From: Arachis hypogaea
Taxonomy: Eukaryota; Streptophyta; Magnoliopsida; Fabales; Fabaceae
Length of the DNA stretch: 64,000 bases
Direction: 5' to 3'
NCBI RefSeq assembly: GCF_003086295.3
Contig: NC_092051.1
Location: forward strand, 18,409,940 to 18,473,939
A program made the translations under genes and the position numbers. This document shows, piece after piece, positions 11,004-24,270 of the stretch (position 1 is the stretch's first letter; each line of letters opens with the position of its first letter). The notes beneath the pieces were generated by a model. It ran no database searches. It saw nothing but the letters and a program-made list of their open reading frames with translations, and had not been told where the DNA came from.

Positions 11004-11949
11004 TCGAGACGAGTTGTTTCGAATTACTTTATTTTGTTTCCTTCATAGTAATTCGAATCATATTGATTCGAATTACTTTAACTCGTTGCATGCACATAAT
11101 TCGAATTATATCAATTCGAATTACTTGAGAGCATAATTCGAATCTTATTGATTCGAATTATATAATAATTCGTCCTGGTGGATTCAGGTGTGGATTTTTG
11201 ATTTGGCGGATTTGGATAATTTGTAACTCTCCTTGGTTTATTTGGGTTTTTTACCCTAAATTATAATTTTACTAAAATACCCTTTAAAATTTTTTTTATA
11301 TTTAACTATTAACTTTTCGATATCTATATATATTATTTTAACATTAAATAAAAAATTTTAATAAGATTATTTTTTAATATCAATATATATTAATTGTTAT
11401 ACATAGTAATAATGATAAAAAAACTTTTATTTAATGTTAAAATAATATATATTGATATCGAAAATTAATAGTAAAATATAAAAATAATTATTAACGAAAA
11501 TTTTAGTAAAATTATAATTTAATAATTAAAAAATTATTAAAAAATAGGTATTTTAAAAAAAATAATTTAATTATTAATTTTTTTAAAATATTTTATTATG
11601 AAGTCTGGTGATAAAAATATTTATGTGCAAGGGGTAAAATGGTGAAACTAAAGGGAATGGGAGTGAAAAAATAATTGCGTGGTGGGACACTTGGCTCATG
11701 TCAGCTTTGGCTCCATTTCGCGGGTTGCAGGATTGAGATGGTGGTCAACACTTCTTATATGAGTTTTGGCTCCATTTCGTGGGTGGCATATATGAAATAG
11801 AGGCTAAATTCATTTCATGGGTGGTGACCAAGAAATAGTGGTGTGTATTTAAGTAATAATTTTTAGAGATGCGTATTTAGAGAAATAATGTTTTTTGTTT
11901 ATTTATTTCAATAAAAAAGCCAAATGCAACAGTCTCCATTTTTCTTGGT

Positions 11950-12622
11950 AGTAGGGGTGTATATGGGTCGGGCCACATCGGGTTTGGCTTAACCCAGACC
12001 CGACCCGAAATATAAATCGAGCATAATTTTTAGATCCTAACCCGATCCTAGACCCAATGAAACATACGTACCTTTGGATCGGGTAAAAATCGGGTCTTTA
12101 GCATGTAAAAATCACCTAATCTCCAACCATTATTTCATAATTCACATAGTAAAATTTACTTAAAAAATATAACAAGAACCAACCATTCTCTAAAATTGAA
12201 GCATAACCATAATCAATACTAATATTATCTAATAACACCAAATATTTAAATTAATACAAATAACACAATATTATGCATTAATCTAAAGTGTTATGCATTT
12301 TAAACATAAAACATTAACTTATAATCTTATAATGACTAATAACACAAAATATTAAGGTTTACAATATTTAAATTTTACATAAGAATAGCCATCATCCATC
12401 ATTAATAACACAAAATATTAATTGTGTATGCTGACCGGGCTATCGGGCCGAATTTGGGTGACTCGAGCTATGGTCCGGACCCAACCCAAAATAATGATCG
12501 GGTCTATTTTTGAGACCCTTACCCACCTTTAGATCCGATGAAATCACACTAAATTAGCCTCTAAAATATTCGGGGCCAGACTGGATCTTCAGGCTGGACC
12601 GGGCCTTGTCCACTCCTACCAG
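11950..12622. mobile_element. hAT-like MITE
   Basis: The ends read GTAGGGGTGTATATGGGTCG and, inverted from the right, GTAGGAGTGGACAAGGCCCG, with GGGTCGGG/CCCGACCC words near both ends and an AT-rich non-coding centre. This is the style of short hAT derivatives in legumes. The flanking 8-mers match at only 4 of 8 positions, so no target duplication is confirmed. It begins only about 20 bp beyond the target duplication of the outer MULE. Confidence 0.5.
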
Positions 12623-12936
12623 ACAGTGTTATAATTGCAATTTGACACGAACACCAAGGCAAATGAATGTGATTTGTTTGTAGCTTATGGCACAATAAAT
12701 ATATAATCAGATTTATTTATTTATTCAAATGTCTCTGTAACATAATACAATATCAAGTGAATATGCATTCGTATAATATGGCAGAACCGAAATTAGTTAT
12801 TACATAACATAACACAAGCTAAATAATAATTATTCTTGTTCTTCCTCCGTTGAGACCCAGAGAGACCAAACTCAATCTAATACAAGATCGTTTCTGGTAA
12901 CGAAAAGAAGGCGGCGGCGTCTTGAACCTGGGAAGC

Positions 12937-13685
12937 TCATGGAGGGCCGGGAGGCCCAGCAGGCCCAGGTGGGCCAAATGGACCCCCTAAGCAATCTTGA
13001 AACAACCAGCAGCAGCACAAACAGCTCAGGCTGTCATATCCAATATCCATATCAAATGGAATCACAAAATTCAAAATGACATAAAGATAGAAGCAAATTA
13101 ACTTCACTAGTTATAAAGCAGAGAATTTTCTTTTAGCTACACCATCTCTATATAACCATTTAATGTCAACTTATGATTCTTAATTTGTGAAAGTTCTTAT
13201 CACTACTTTTCAGTATCGGCCAATTAATTGCTACATACATAAGATAGAATTCAAAGCCTCATACTTACTTAAACGGACAAATAAATTAATACTCAATTAA
13301 CTCAAGTTAGTTCCCCGCTTTCCATTTAAATAAGAAAAATGATGTTTTTACACCACTTTTTTTATACACATTCTTTATATACCTTTTTTGTAGTATAAAA
13401 GAGTCGTTTTATCTGCTCCTTTTTATTAATCACTTTTAATATCAAAAGTATAAAATATAAAAAAAAAATGTACATAAATGTAATGCATATAACATTTTTT
13501 TGTTTTAAATAATGCATTGCTTCTCGCATATAATTTACATTTTCGAAACTCAAAAAAGGTCCAAATCATACTTACCAAGAACCAATAATATCGCAAAAGC
13601 CACCGAAGAGTCCTAAGCCTGGCGGGCCTGGTGGACCCCAACCAGGAGGACCTGGGCCTCCTGGGCCTGGACCGCCTGGCCCCAT
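12937..13685 (-). CDS. Small Gly/Pro-rich protein with a Cys cluster
   Basis: Exon 1 (13685-13576) encodes a Gly/Pro collagen-like stretch (MGPGGPGPGGPGPPGWGPPG) and then GLFGGFCDIIGS. The donor TTG|GTAAGT and acceptor GACAG|CCT enclose a 545-bp intron (13031-13575). Exon 2 (13030-12937) encodes CLSCLCCCWLFQDCLGG plus a second Gly/Pro tail, and stops at 12937. The product is 67 aa. Plants have a small family with this layout; the Cys-rich hydrophobic block suggests membrane association or lipid modification, as in CYSTM-like peptides. The role is unknown. I chose the ATG at 13685 because no in-frame ATG lies upstream. It is the most distal of three complete minus-strand genes. Confidence 0.75.
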
Positions 13686-13887
13686 ATTTCTATGCGGGAA
13701 TCTTAAATCAAATAAAATGCAAGACTCTGAACCTAAGAAAAAGGGCAAGGCTTTGATTTTGAGAGCCTTCAAGAATCAAGACTCTGAAAATCTCAACACC
13801 AACAAAAAGAAGAAAACTCTATGAAAAGATGTATGAAACCAAGAGGCAGAGTTGCAACTTGCAAGTGAGAGAGGATTCCTTTGGGAT

Positions 13888-13896
13888 TTTTATAGA
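13888..13896 (-). promoter_or_regulatory. TATA box of the small Gly/Pro-rich gene
   Basis: CTATAAAA on the minus strand, followed by a leader of about 170-200 nt up to the ATG at 13685. Spacing fits a transcription start near 13860. Confidence 0.55.
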
Positions 13897-14954
13897 ACAC
13901 TAAATTAGTTAGCTTAGCCTCGAAGCACCTATTTATCTTGTTCCCGCACCTAATATTCAACTCAAGTTCAACCTTACTTTCAAACTAGCTTCTCCCTCCC
14001 CATCTTGTTTATCATATGCTTAAGTTGAAGGTTATTACTCAATAATAATTACAATTTTTGATATTTCGTAAAGATTGGCTTTGAATTATTTAAACAAAAA
14101 GTAAATTGTTGAACTATATGAAATTATATGCATTATCATATTGGTTATGTTTCCCTCCCCAATATCAGAAAATAGGACACTCCCTAATGACGGGTTTCAT
14201 TTCTTCACGATCATGCCTGAAAGAAATGATAAATATAAATACTTTAAATGAATATACATTTAAATATTAAATAATATAATCCCAAATTATGATATTAAGT
14301 GGTCATTTCATAATTTTGGTTTATATAGAAATATTCAAGACAAAACGTGTAACCATTTTAATTTAGGAGATCTACATAATTTTAATCTCCATTTATTTTA
14401 TTAGCGTAAATTACCCTAATTATTATTTTACATTTTTCATGTTGCAATCGGCAACAAGTATTTATTGTAATTTTGCTTCAAAAATGGGGTAAAGGGGGAA
14501 AAGATTATATATAAAAAAAAGTTTAAAAAGAAAAAAAAGGAACAAAAGGAGCATAAAATACAGCCAAACTGAGTTATGGCAAATTGATATTTTTTTTGTT
14601 TGATAGATATGACAAATTGATGTTAAGTTATTAACATTTAACAAGACTCTGCATGCCAAAGAATAAAAGGCATGCTGCAATAACTCCCACTGTGCTTCAG
14701 TTATGTATGCTGACTAAAACCAAATAATACAAAATATAAAAGATTTTCCGATAACGTATCTGATTCATGTGTTGGTGTTTGCTATAACAAGAGAGGAAGC
14801 TCATAAAATCTACTACTTCCACCCAGTTTCCCACTTTCTAAGGTTGCAGGTGCGAAAATGTTCCTGTCACCCTTTGTTAGCAGTAAATAAGAAAACCCAA
14901 AATATTATGATTAGCTCACCCTGTACACAAAACCTTCCTTGAGCTCGGAATATT
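13897..14954. other. Intergenic and HASTY 3' flank
   Basis: AT-rich DNA between two genes of the same orientation. The part nearest 14954 should hold the HASTY 3' untranslated region. No other gene or repeat is supported. Confidence 0.4.
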
Positions 14955-17900
14955 TTACATTATGGCAGCCAATCCCAAAGGTTCTCCATCATCAACTCTG
15001 GATTCAGAAGCATTGCCTGAGCTGCGTGGTCTTGCTGAAAAGCAGAAGTACCAGATGTAAAAAAAAAATAATACCAACAAAACAGGATTGAAAAACTAAC
15101 GCACAAAAAGCCATTGCTTACTTGAAACGTTTGTAATGATGTTCACGCTTTTCTGAGCTGCAAGTGCTTTCAATTTGTTACCACTTGCTAAGATAAGCAA
15201 GCTTTTCATGTGCTGCTTTTGCTCCTTTGGACTCAATGTTTTTGTTAGAGATTCCTCAAAAGCAAGCAAGTCGTGAGGGGTAATAGAGGGCAGAGACATT
15301 AAAACCTAAAATTGAGTTTGAAAGAAACATGTTACTCAATAGCAATGTTCCGGTGTCAAATACTCTGTAAGGGTATACCAAATGCAGCATTGGAAAATCA
15401 ACTTACCTGCCGGGGAGCCGGGTGTCTATCACAAAGATACACAAATATTTCACGGCAGAGACCAATTAGATCAGCACTGATTATTGCATTTGATTCAAGG
15501 GCTAAGCCTTGAATAATTGAAGAAAAGAGATCTCTGGAGACAAATTCCACTAGTTCTGAATGATTTGTTACAATCGAAAGAGCTACCAACACAGAGCAAT
15601 AAGAAGAAATCTTTGTCACAGCTTCACCATCCGTCCATGTAAAAGCCTCTAAACACATGCGTAGCGTTGGAAGAGCCAAACCATGCTTCAGAAGGAAACT
15701 GTCGCACGAGAAATTGTAAGGAAAAGAATATAGAATCTCAATCTTAAGTTACTAAATACAAAAGAACTTCCATAAATGAAACACATTACATGACAAGCAG
15801 AAAGCATACCCAACCATAGAGCTTGATGCAAATGTGTCCAAGCTTTTCAGTGAAGACGTGTCTAATCGACTAACGTGCCCAGACTGTTCCAAAGAAGGGA
15901 TTCCAGGATTAAGGGGAGGAGAAGCAATTACAGAGAGAAGTGAACATATCTCTCGTGTGAGATCTCTCAGAAGCTTTTCCTCCATCACCTCCACTTTTAG
16001 GTCTGATCCACTAATAATTTCAATAACATCTGGAACCTTTGCTCTACCGTCTTGTAGAAGACATGACCATGAACAGCTGAGCGCCTGCTGAGCATGGACA
16101 AATAATGGGTGCAGAAGCTTTTCTAGCCAAGTCTCCCACATATTCAAAGGGCAATGCTTAACCAAAGGTATCAAAACGGAATGAACAAGCTGCCTTATAT
16201 GCCTGAACTCCATCGACTGTATGTTCTCCATTAGTGCAAACGCAACAGAATGCACATCCAAAGTTTTGAAAAAGGAATCCCCAATTGTTGTGGACAAACC
16301 CAATACATTATATCTGTCCATGTATAACCCAAGGATCAATTGCTAAAATGGAAAAGTATATACACAATAATAAAGGCGTCATAGTCTCTCAGATACAGAA
16401 CTTTCTTCTATTCACCAGGAAATTTTTATCTTTGGGTCTTTTGAGACACTTATTGCAAAAACAACACAATGAAGGGGGAATACCATTGATGTCTTTCCTC
16501 ATAAATTATGAATTGTAATGAAAAGAAAGGTTTTTTTCCCTTTCTTGTAAATATGTATGTGATTATGTGTGCTTACCCGCTGTCTCTGATTCCTTTTAGC
16601 CAATTTCGTATATCTGATTCATTAGGTTCAGCATATCCTTCCTTACTCTTGTCAACATTAGCCAACGAACCCTTTGGAACCTTGGGGTTCCCTTCTCCAA
16701 GAAGAGTGAACCTTTCAACATCACTCATGATCATTGCAGCTTGGATCTCTCCAGGTAAAGTTTGACGTACAGATGGAGACCAAAGGGAATGTATAGTGCG
16801 AAGTAGCTGGGAAATAAGAACACAAACCGCTTAATACAAAGTACTCAGTGAACATGCAAGATATTGAACCTTTTACAGAAGAATATTAGAGGAAACACAG
16901 TACGGCAAGCCTCTTAAGGGAAGAATGCATACTTTCAACAGAGGAGTCAGCATCCATGACACATGGGGGGATATTGGATTTATAGGAGTTGAATCCGGTG
17001 TTGAGCTGTTTTCAGGATTCCAATTAGCTTTCTTGATTCCACTCCTCTTAAGTGCCTTCTCAAAGAATGTCACACTGTGAAAACTTGACCACATAACTTG
17101 TGCTTCTGAGAACAAGTAAACCAGGCCATATGGTTCAGATAAATACTTATCCTGCCATTCCGAATGTGTCCACTCTTGGCTCAAAGGTTCCAATAACCAT
17201 GCTAAAACTTCTTGCTGCTGTTGAATCCTGTGCAGTTAAGGAATAACAAGAAAAGGTTAATTGGATATCTTAACTGAGTATACACCAAAATGAAAGGAAT
17301 ATTGACAGAATTATCTGCTATATCCGATCATTACCCAGCAACAGAAGCCATCACAAGAAAAGCTTCACCTAGAAGATTATGCTCTCCTCGAAGCAAACAA
17401 CCTTCCCTTTGCAAACATCCAATGGTATTGGCAATGCCCTGCATATAACATTGCAAGAGTAGATAAACACACTAGATCTCCCAAACTATGCTCTGGACAT
17501 CAGAGCACTTTCAACTTAAGATTATATGAATTGTCCACAAGACCAGCTACTTGAATTGTTGAACAACTGATGTTTAAAGAATACACCTTCATATGAGGCA
17601 GGATACTTTTATCAGCTGTTTTGGCTATCCGAATAAATGATGTACAAATCTGCAACCTTGCACGCCGTGCACTAGAAGTCGAAGTATCCTAACATGAGAA
17701 TATACAATATTAAACTCTCCAGAGTTTCCCAGTAGTTGGAAATAAAGAAAAGCGGTTATAGAGGGAACCTTGACTGCAATGGGAAGGGATGTGAGGAGTT
17801 CAAAAAGTTTATTGATAACACTGCCAACTGCATCTGAGGAATACTTCAAGAAAGGGCCCATTGCATCCAAATAGTGACCAAGTACTTCCACAAGTGCGGG

Positions 17901-20900
17901 TTCCGTCCATTTCAATGAAAGAAATTGCTGAAGTAAACCTTCAAGACACAGCAACCAAAGATATTAAGGCAGTCCAACTACACATACATAAAAACAGCAT
18001 AAATAAGAATTAACTAACCGTCAAATGTTCTTCGTAATGCAAACTGCATTTCAGCATTTGCCTTGGCAAAATCATTGGATTCATCAAAAACTGTACTCAC
18101 AATATTCTCTAAAATCAACTGCATGCTTTCCATCAATGCTAAGTCCTAAAGTGAGAAAAGCACAATTCTTGATGGTCAGTTACACAAGCATGAAATGAAG
18201 TTGAGAAGACAATTAGAAATTATAAAATGTCAAACAATATTACAGTCCATTCAAAATCAAAATAGAATGTCTTTAAACCTGAGTTTGAGTTGGTGAAACC
18301 AAGAGACTCTTGATGATTGCATCAATTTTTTCGGAAACTTTAGCAGCTGCCACCAAGGGTTTGCAAGAGGAAACGAACCTAATCAACTCCAACTGTTTTG
18401 AGAACCAATCAGGGGTCATTTTTTATTGAAAAGGTTAAGCTGACTTGAAGTTCTATATATATGGGGAAAAAAAACAATGGGTAGAGAAAGAACTATAACA
18501 GCAGAAAATAAAGTAAAATTGAAATAACAATAAAGGAAAATTTGAGTTTACTGAAACTGAACTTACAAGTTTCCTATACATATGCAAAACTTAAAAAAAA
18601 AAAAAAAGCAAAAACAAAAAAATAATTTTGTAAAAGGAAAACTAAAAACAGTAACATTTCAGCTTCAAGGAATATCAATAGACCACAAGTATTCTATACT
18701 AGTGACTCGCAAAGTGGGAATTCCTTGAATCTATGCTGAATAAAAAAGTTTCCTGCAGATTCACATAAAGTCAATGGGAACTTTCAAAGTAATAAGTTGC
18801 TATTGGAACTTCCATATATACATCCAGATTCAGCAACATAGGAATATAACAAATACAATCACTAGTTGAAATTTTTATGGTAAACATAAAGCATATCTTA
18901 AAGAAGAAAAAAAAAAAAACATACTGTAGCAGACTGTATTATTTAACGTAATATACGAATGTTAAACATACCAGCCTAGAGCGATATTGGCTGAATTCAC
19001 CCTTCCCCTCAAAGTCATCACTCCACAACTCCAACACCCCTAAAGACAGTGCAGTATCGGGTAGGATTTTCTCTCTCTTGAGCATGTGAGGGAAAGATGT
19101 TTCCAAAATTGCACCACAGAAATCATCATTCACAAAGCTTAGAATCTTTTTCTTTACATTTTCAGCATCTCCAGAACCTGAACTACTAACGGCTGAATGC
19201 GAGGAACTTTTTGGTTTTGACATTAAATCCCTCATTAGCACCTGCAAGTTGGGGAAAGAAATAGCAGAGATGAATGTTTGGTACACAGCTTTGGCTAAAA
19301 AAGCCAGAACGGCGATTTTGTACAACAATTCAACATACCAGCCAGAAGTGCACGGATTGGAAATGAATGGCAAACTTGAAATGTCGGAAAAACCCCAGCA
19401 TCTAGAGAGAAATACATGGGAACAAAATGAGTGTTAAATCAAAATCCAAAATAAGCACATCTCCAGTAAAATAGTAGTTAAATGATAAGGCGAAATTTTC
19501 TCTTGAAAAATATAACAGATGGAAAGAAATTTGTTAGACAAATTTTGTAAATGTATTAGAAAGCCAGGATATTCTGTTAAGATGCAATTATCCTTTCAGT
19601 CAAGTTTCACAAGAACTAAAGTCAAACAGATGTATGAATGGTGTTAACATTAAAACAAGAATATATGACAAATTTGTCAAAGAGAAATCAACTGAACATC
19701 TAATTCAATATTTTATAACTAATAACTAACTACCTGTTCAAGATAGAAAGGAAGTATGCTGCTATCTCCAGCAATACTTTGCAAGTTAGAAGCGCCTAGT
19801 GACACCATATTTTCACATATAAATTCCACGAATTCATATTCACCCTCATCTATAGATCCTGGATTTGAGCCAGATCTGTACAAAAACTCTCTAGATATGT
19901 TCATCAAGATTTGAAAGATAGTAATTATAGCTTGGTCAAATTTAGAAGCAGAAGCATCGATGGGCCTCTTCCTACAATGACAATTTAGGGTAAACCATGA
20001 TACTGTTGATCAGTGACAATGAAAAGAAGAATAATATAACTAGAATATTTCAGCTATTACAGAACAACAATACATACCTTGGGGAGACAAGTTTGAAAAA
20101 CTCACAAGCATGAAGTCGAAAATCAGGAGCAGATAGTAGGAAACCACATCTGTTGAGAGTTGACAGAAACCAATTGAGAGGAAAAGCAAAAAGCACACAA
20201 GGTTATATACCAAGATTATTATTATTACATTGAGCTTGATTATAAATAAAGATATTACCCATTAATGATGCCAGCATCGGCAAGATCGGACAATGGAGCC
20301 CACTCAGCATATGCATTTATTGCATTTAGTGTAGCTGTTACAGTAGCAGCATGCAGTTTGGCAATTTCCATCTGGTTTCTACCAGCTTCATTTAGTGCAG
20401 CTGCAAAGTGTGTTTCCAGTAACTGCATGAAGCCTCACAACATTAACAATAATAGTTGCATTTGGCAACAACTTCTAACAAGATTTGGAGAAGAGATTTA
20501 CAGTGTATAGGAGAGGCAAAATTTCAGGCAGTGATTCAGTTAGCCCACGCAAGAGTAGCCTTCGGCGATCACCTGAGTACATAAAAATTGCGAGTAAGAA
20601 GGGCACCTAGCACTTCACAGAAAGGGAAGTCACTCACGACCAAATGTATTGGGTTGGGATCGTATATGCGATACTCTCCTTTACAACACCTAGTTTACTC
20701 GTATAAACACACTCCAAGATCCAAAATCACCACTTTAATGTACCCCATTATATACAGCCCCTTCCCACATGGCCACATCATTGACTCCTTTTATTTTTTC
20801 GTCGTTCGCCAACATGGATGGTAGAGGGTTGGGTGTTGTTGAGAGAAATGGAAAAATTTCACAAATACAAAAATAATGTTTAGTCAATTATTAATTAACA

Positions 20901-23071
20901 GGGAAAAACCCTAATTCATAGAGTGGCTGTACAAAGTTTCAACTTGAAAACTGTGTATTACATTCTTTCACACACACAACCCCCTAGGTTAGAAAAATGA
21001 AGCCATTGTTAACCTTCTAAGTCTTCATTATGAACTGTAATATCTTCAGGAAGCCAACGAAGAATCATTGAAACTAATTCAGCCTGATACATAATCACAA
21101 AATGTAAAAGGCAAAGTAAGCATTTGAAACAGAATGAACTCCGGCAGTGGGGCAATAAAAATACTGCAAGTAGGGTAACATGAAAATTACTTGTATTGGA
21201 CCCTTGCTGGATAGAGAAACCAATGATGGAAACATTTCCTTCCATAGATTAAGCCCCTCTCTTCTAATTATCTGTAAAAGAGCCACCAATTATAGATTAT
21301 GCAATGCCCAATTGCAACTGTGAAAGAGTAACAAGCAACATAAATGAACATGAAGAGCATCGTCATAAATACCTCAGCAACGAGGGCAGCCGTCTGGCTT
21401 TTAAGAGCCCAATCTTCACAGGGATCAGCAGTCTCAGACATTAAATCAATGGAGAGATTTGCAAAGTTCTTGTGCTCTGCGGAGCTTAGTTCGTCCCACC
21501 TTAATCGCACCAAATGCTGTAAAGATACATGGGTTTTATAAGCACAAGGGTAACAACTAAAATAAAATTATTATTGAAAAGCAAGATAAAACCCCTAGGA
21601 AAGGAAGGAGCAACAGGATTTGAGCTTGAACCTGCAGCATTTTAAAAGCGTGTAAACGGATTTCAGAGGACCAGTTCCTTTTTACCAAAAGGAACGACGT
21701 GTTTGCCAATATCCGAATATCACCAGCCTTGATCTGAAGAAGTGTTAAATAGATTAGAATTCGGTAGTTAATGGCTAATAACAAACTACAAATATTAATC
21801 ACCCTTAAGTAGCAGTTATAATAGGCTAATAGCACTACTAGTACCAGCAAGAATGGTAGAAAGAAATTAGATTTACATCAACAATGCAATGATACATTAG
21901 TTATTGACGACACAAGCTACCTAAAAAAATTGTAATCAATTTGGCTAAGGTTATCCTTTATTTGTATTTTAAATTGCAAATAAAATAAAATAAACCTGTT
22001 CTAAAAGAATATCAAATGAAGCAATCAATTACTACAGCCCAAAAATATCAAACTTATATAAAAGTAATGTGATTCCTGCCATCTATCATTCTCTAATTTC
22101 AATCAACAAAATGATTCCCCTTAGATGCGCATTAGCTGCACTTGTTTCTTCCCAAAGCTCGGTTTCCTTAATTCATTTCCCTTTTGTATTTTTGGTATTT
22201 GTATTTTGAGTTGCCACTTGAAATCTTAATTTTGATGCTTAATGAATTGTTTTAACCGGCAGCAGGAACAATCGGAATAAAATAATTTCAAAGTATAAAA
22301 GAACAAAATGAAAAACCATAGTCACCCGAAAATAATGAATTTAAAATGGAAATCACACCCATATAACTTAGAGATACACCCAATAGTAACCTATAATTAC
22401 ATAGCAACTTATGCCAGAAAACTTGAGAAAGTGGATGATTTCAAACTATAGATTAATAATTGCAGCTGGGAGCCTGTGCCGTTCCTTTGAATCAAACACC
22501 GCACAATCTCTAACTGTTTTTCTAAGGAGTGTGTTATATATATACTAGGGCTTCATAATGTTGATTTGTTTACAAGGAACGATTGCCAAGCTTTCCAAAG
22601 GCAAATGAATCAATATATAAGGTCGGTTTTGTTTTCTATCTCTGACTCCATCTTCATAAACAAATTTATTTCTATCTCTTCTGATACAGTATACAAAATC
22701 ACAAACGCAGCATAGAATATATGACTAGGGTTATTCCTTTGCAGTGAAAATGAAAAACAAACAAGCAAAGAAATGAACAAGAGATAATCATGAGATTTTA
22801 CGGTGGTTAACAGAAACAAAGCGCAGAACAATGGAAAATGGAACAGCGAGATTATGCATAACAGTGAATGTATGCAATGCATGATGATCGGCATGATGAA
22901 AGGAGAATGGAATTGAGCAGCGATGCCCTAAAGAGAGAGAAAGAGAGAAACGGGGGTTACAGAATCGAGAAAAGAGACGGCGGCTTTGCGAGCGTCGGGA
23001 GTGGAGGACCAATCAAGGGCAGTGGCAATAGCTTGGGCGACATTGTTGGCGATGGAGTTAGTGTCTTCCAT
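14955..23071 (-). CDS. HST: HASTY, exportin-5 ortholog (complete, 22 exons)
   Basis: HASTY is a HEAT-repeat karyopherin of the importin-beta/exportin-5 family that acts in the nucleus and at pores in plant miRNA biogenesis and movement. The exons, read from splice sites, are 23071-22961, 21733-21632, 21516-21373, 21271-21191, 21083-21014, 20572-20502, 20422-20259, 20149-20078, 19971-19734, 19401-19339, 19241-18972, 18392-18279, 18145-18019, 17938-17769, 17688-17587, 17438-17335, 17227-16933, 16806-16577, 16313-15810, 15698-15407, 15305-15122 and 15034-14955. They total 3588 nt (1195 aa; Arabidopsis HST is about 1200) with no stop or frame break. The start MEDTNSIANNV, the segments AGDIRILANTSF, EIRLHAFKML, VTFFEKALKRSG, VLGLSTTIGDSFF, ESNAIISADLIGLCREIF and the tail GLAAIM match plant HASTY. 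Intron 1 (1227 bp) is the longest. All introns are GT-AG. The gene looks intact and functional. Confidence 0.95.
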
Positions 23072-23210
23072 TCTTTCCTTGCTTCACACTCTTTCCTTCC
23101 TTCTTTTTCTTTTTGCTTTTGCTTTTGTTGAATGTTGAGAGAAACTCAAATCCACACTCTTCTTAGTGAGTCAATCACAGTAAGAGGCAAGGAAAGAGAG
23201 GGGGATTCCG

Positions 23211-23217
23211 TTTTATA
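23211..23217 (-). promoter_or_regulatory. TATA box of HASTY
   Basis: TATAAAA on the minus strand about 140 bp upstream of the ATG, followed by a CT-rich leader typical of plant 5' untranslated regions. Confidence 0.5.
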
Positions 23218-23289
23218 CGAGTGAGTGGGGAGATGGAGAATTGGAGAGAGGTGGGTGTTGGGTTTTAGTGACCACTTGAAATTCTGATG

Positions 23290-23740
23290 CCCCTACACTC
23301 CTCATCAAATGTTTTAAAAAAATAAAACTTTCTAGCGCATTTTTTTAATAATATAAAAGATACTCTTTTCTTAATTTTTATCTATTATTTTTAATATTAA
23401 AAATAAAATTTTCAAATAATATATCATATATGTAACATTTTTTATCTAACGAAATATTTATGTCACATGAAAAATATTTTTATAAAAAAATATTAATTAA
23501 AATATAAATATATTTTATATTAAATAATTTAATTAAATATATTAAATATATTAAATTATCTAATAATTCTTAATTATTATGATTTTATTCTATTGATAAG
23601 ACACATTTATCTATTGATATAGCAATAATTGAAGAATTTAGATTTTTTAAAATAAAAAATTTGATAAAATAATAAAATAAAAAAATTAATTATTGTTAAT
23701 TTTGTAATTTTTATAAAATATATATTCTATTGTTTTAATT
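23290..23740. other. AT-rich spacer upstream of HASTY
   Basis: Nearly pure A/T sequence without a frame or repeat structure that I can name. Confidence 0.4.
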
Positions 23741-23749
23741 TAAAAATAA

Positions 23750-24270
23750 GAGTAAAGTATCGTTTTTGTCCTCAACGTTTGGGGTAAGTCCTATTTGTAT
23801 CCCTAACGTTTAAATCGTCCTATTTGTTTCCTTAACGTTTATAAAAGTGATTCAATGTTATCCTACTATCAATTATACTAACAAATTAGATTATATTTTT
23901 CAATTATTCTCATTTGGATGTATTCATTCTCAATTCGGTCTCACTTGGATGTGGTCGACTTTAATATTATACCCACTGTTTGTGTTTAGATTCAATTACA
24001 TCCCTAAAAAAATGAATTATGTAAATGTTGTAGGAATTAGTTTCAACATTTGATGAGCTATTTTTTGGAGTAGATCATCGATTCTATCCCAAACATTTGT
24101 ATTCTAACTTCAATAAGAGATTTTAAAAACTCAAGGTAAAGCGCTCATGATGTGTAGGATAACATTGAATCACTTTTACAAACGTTAGGGATACAAATAA
24201 GACGATTTAAACGTTAGGAATACAAATAGGATTTACCCTAAACGTCGGAGATAAAAACGATACTTTACTC
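23750..24270. mobile_element. MULE-type MITE with 9-bp target duplication
   Basis: The 521-bp element has ends GAGTAAAGTATCGTTTTTGT and, at the right, ACGATACTTTACTC. The inverted arms are about 120 bp and include CCCTAACGTTTAAATCGTC and GTGATTCAATGTTATCCT with their complements. The perfect 9-bp duplication TAAAAATAA lies at 23741-23749 and 24271-24279. The centre is non-coding. The 9-bp duplication points to Mutator mobilisation. Confidence 0.85.

Larger units (their letters stand above)
9151..11256 (-). mobile_element. Inner MULE carrying a truncated mudrA gene
   Basis: The 2106-bp element begins TGGTAAAAAACCCAAATAA and ends with its inverted form. It is flanked by the perfect 9-bp target duplication TAAATTATA (9142-9150 and 11257-11265). 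The terminal inverted repeats are about 250 bp (9151-9402 and 11005-11256) and unusually rich in the palindrome TAATTCGAATTA and variants. The single gene inside runs on the minus strand. Because this element interrupts the outer MULE cleanly, it inserted later. Confidence 0.88.
7722..11921. mobile_element. Outer non-autonomous MULE with long TIRs
   Basis: The 4200-bp element starts GGCTTTTTTATTGAAATAAA and ends with the reverse complement of that sequence. It is flanked by the perfect 9-bp target duplication AAATGCAAC (7713-7721 and 11922-11930), the hallmark of Mutator-like elements. The imperfect terminal inverted repeats run about 7722-8010 and 11711-11921 and contain repeated CGAAATGG words. 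Its own middle is AT-rich and has no transposase. About half of its length is a second MULE inserted inside it, so the original element was about 2.1 kb. Movement would need a transposase from elsewhere. Confidence 0.85.

Noticed and set aside
13572..13772. Start of the small Gly/Pro gene at 13772
   Set aside because: The codon there is TTG, not ATG; the first in-frame ATG is at 13685.
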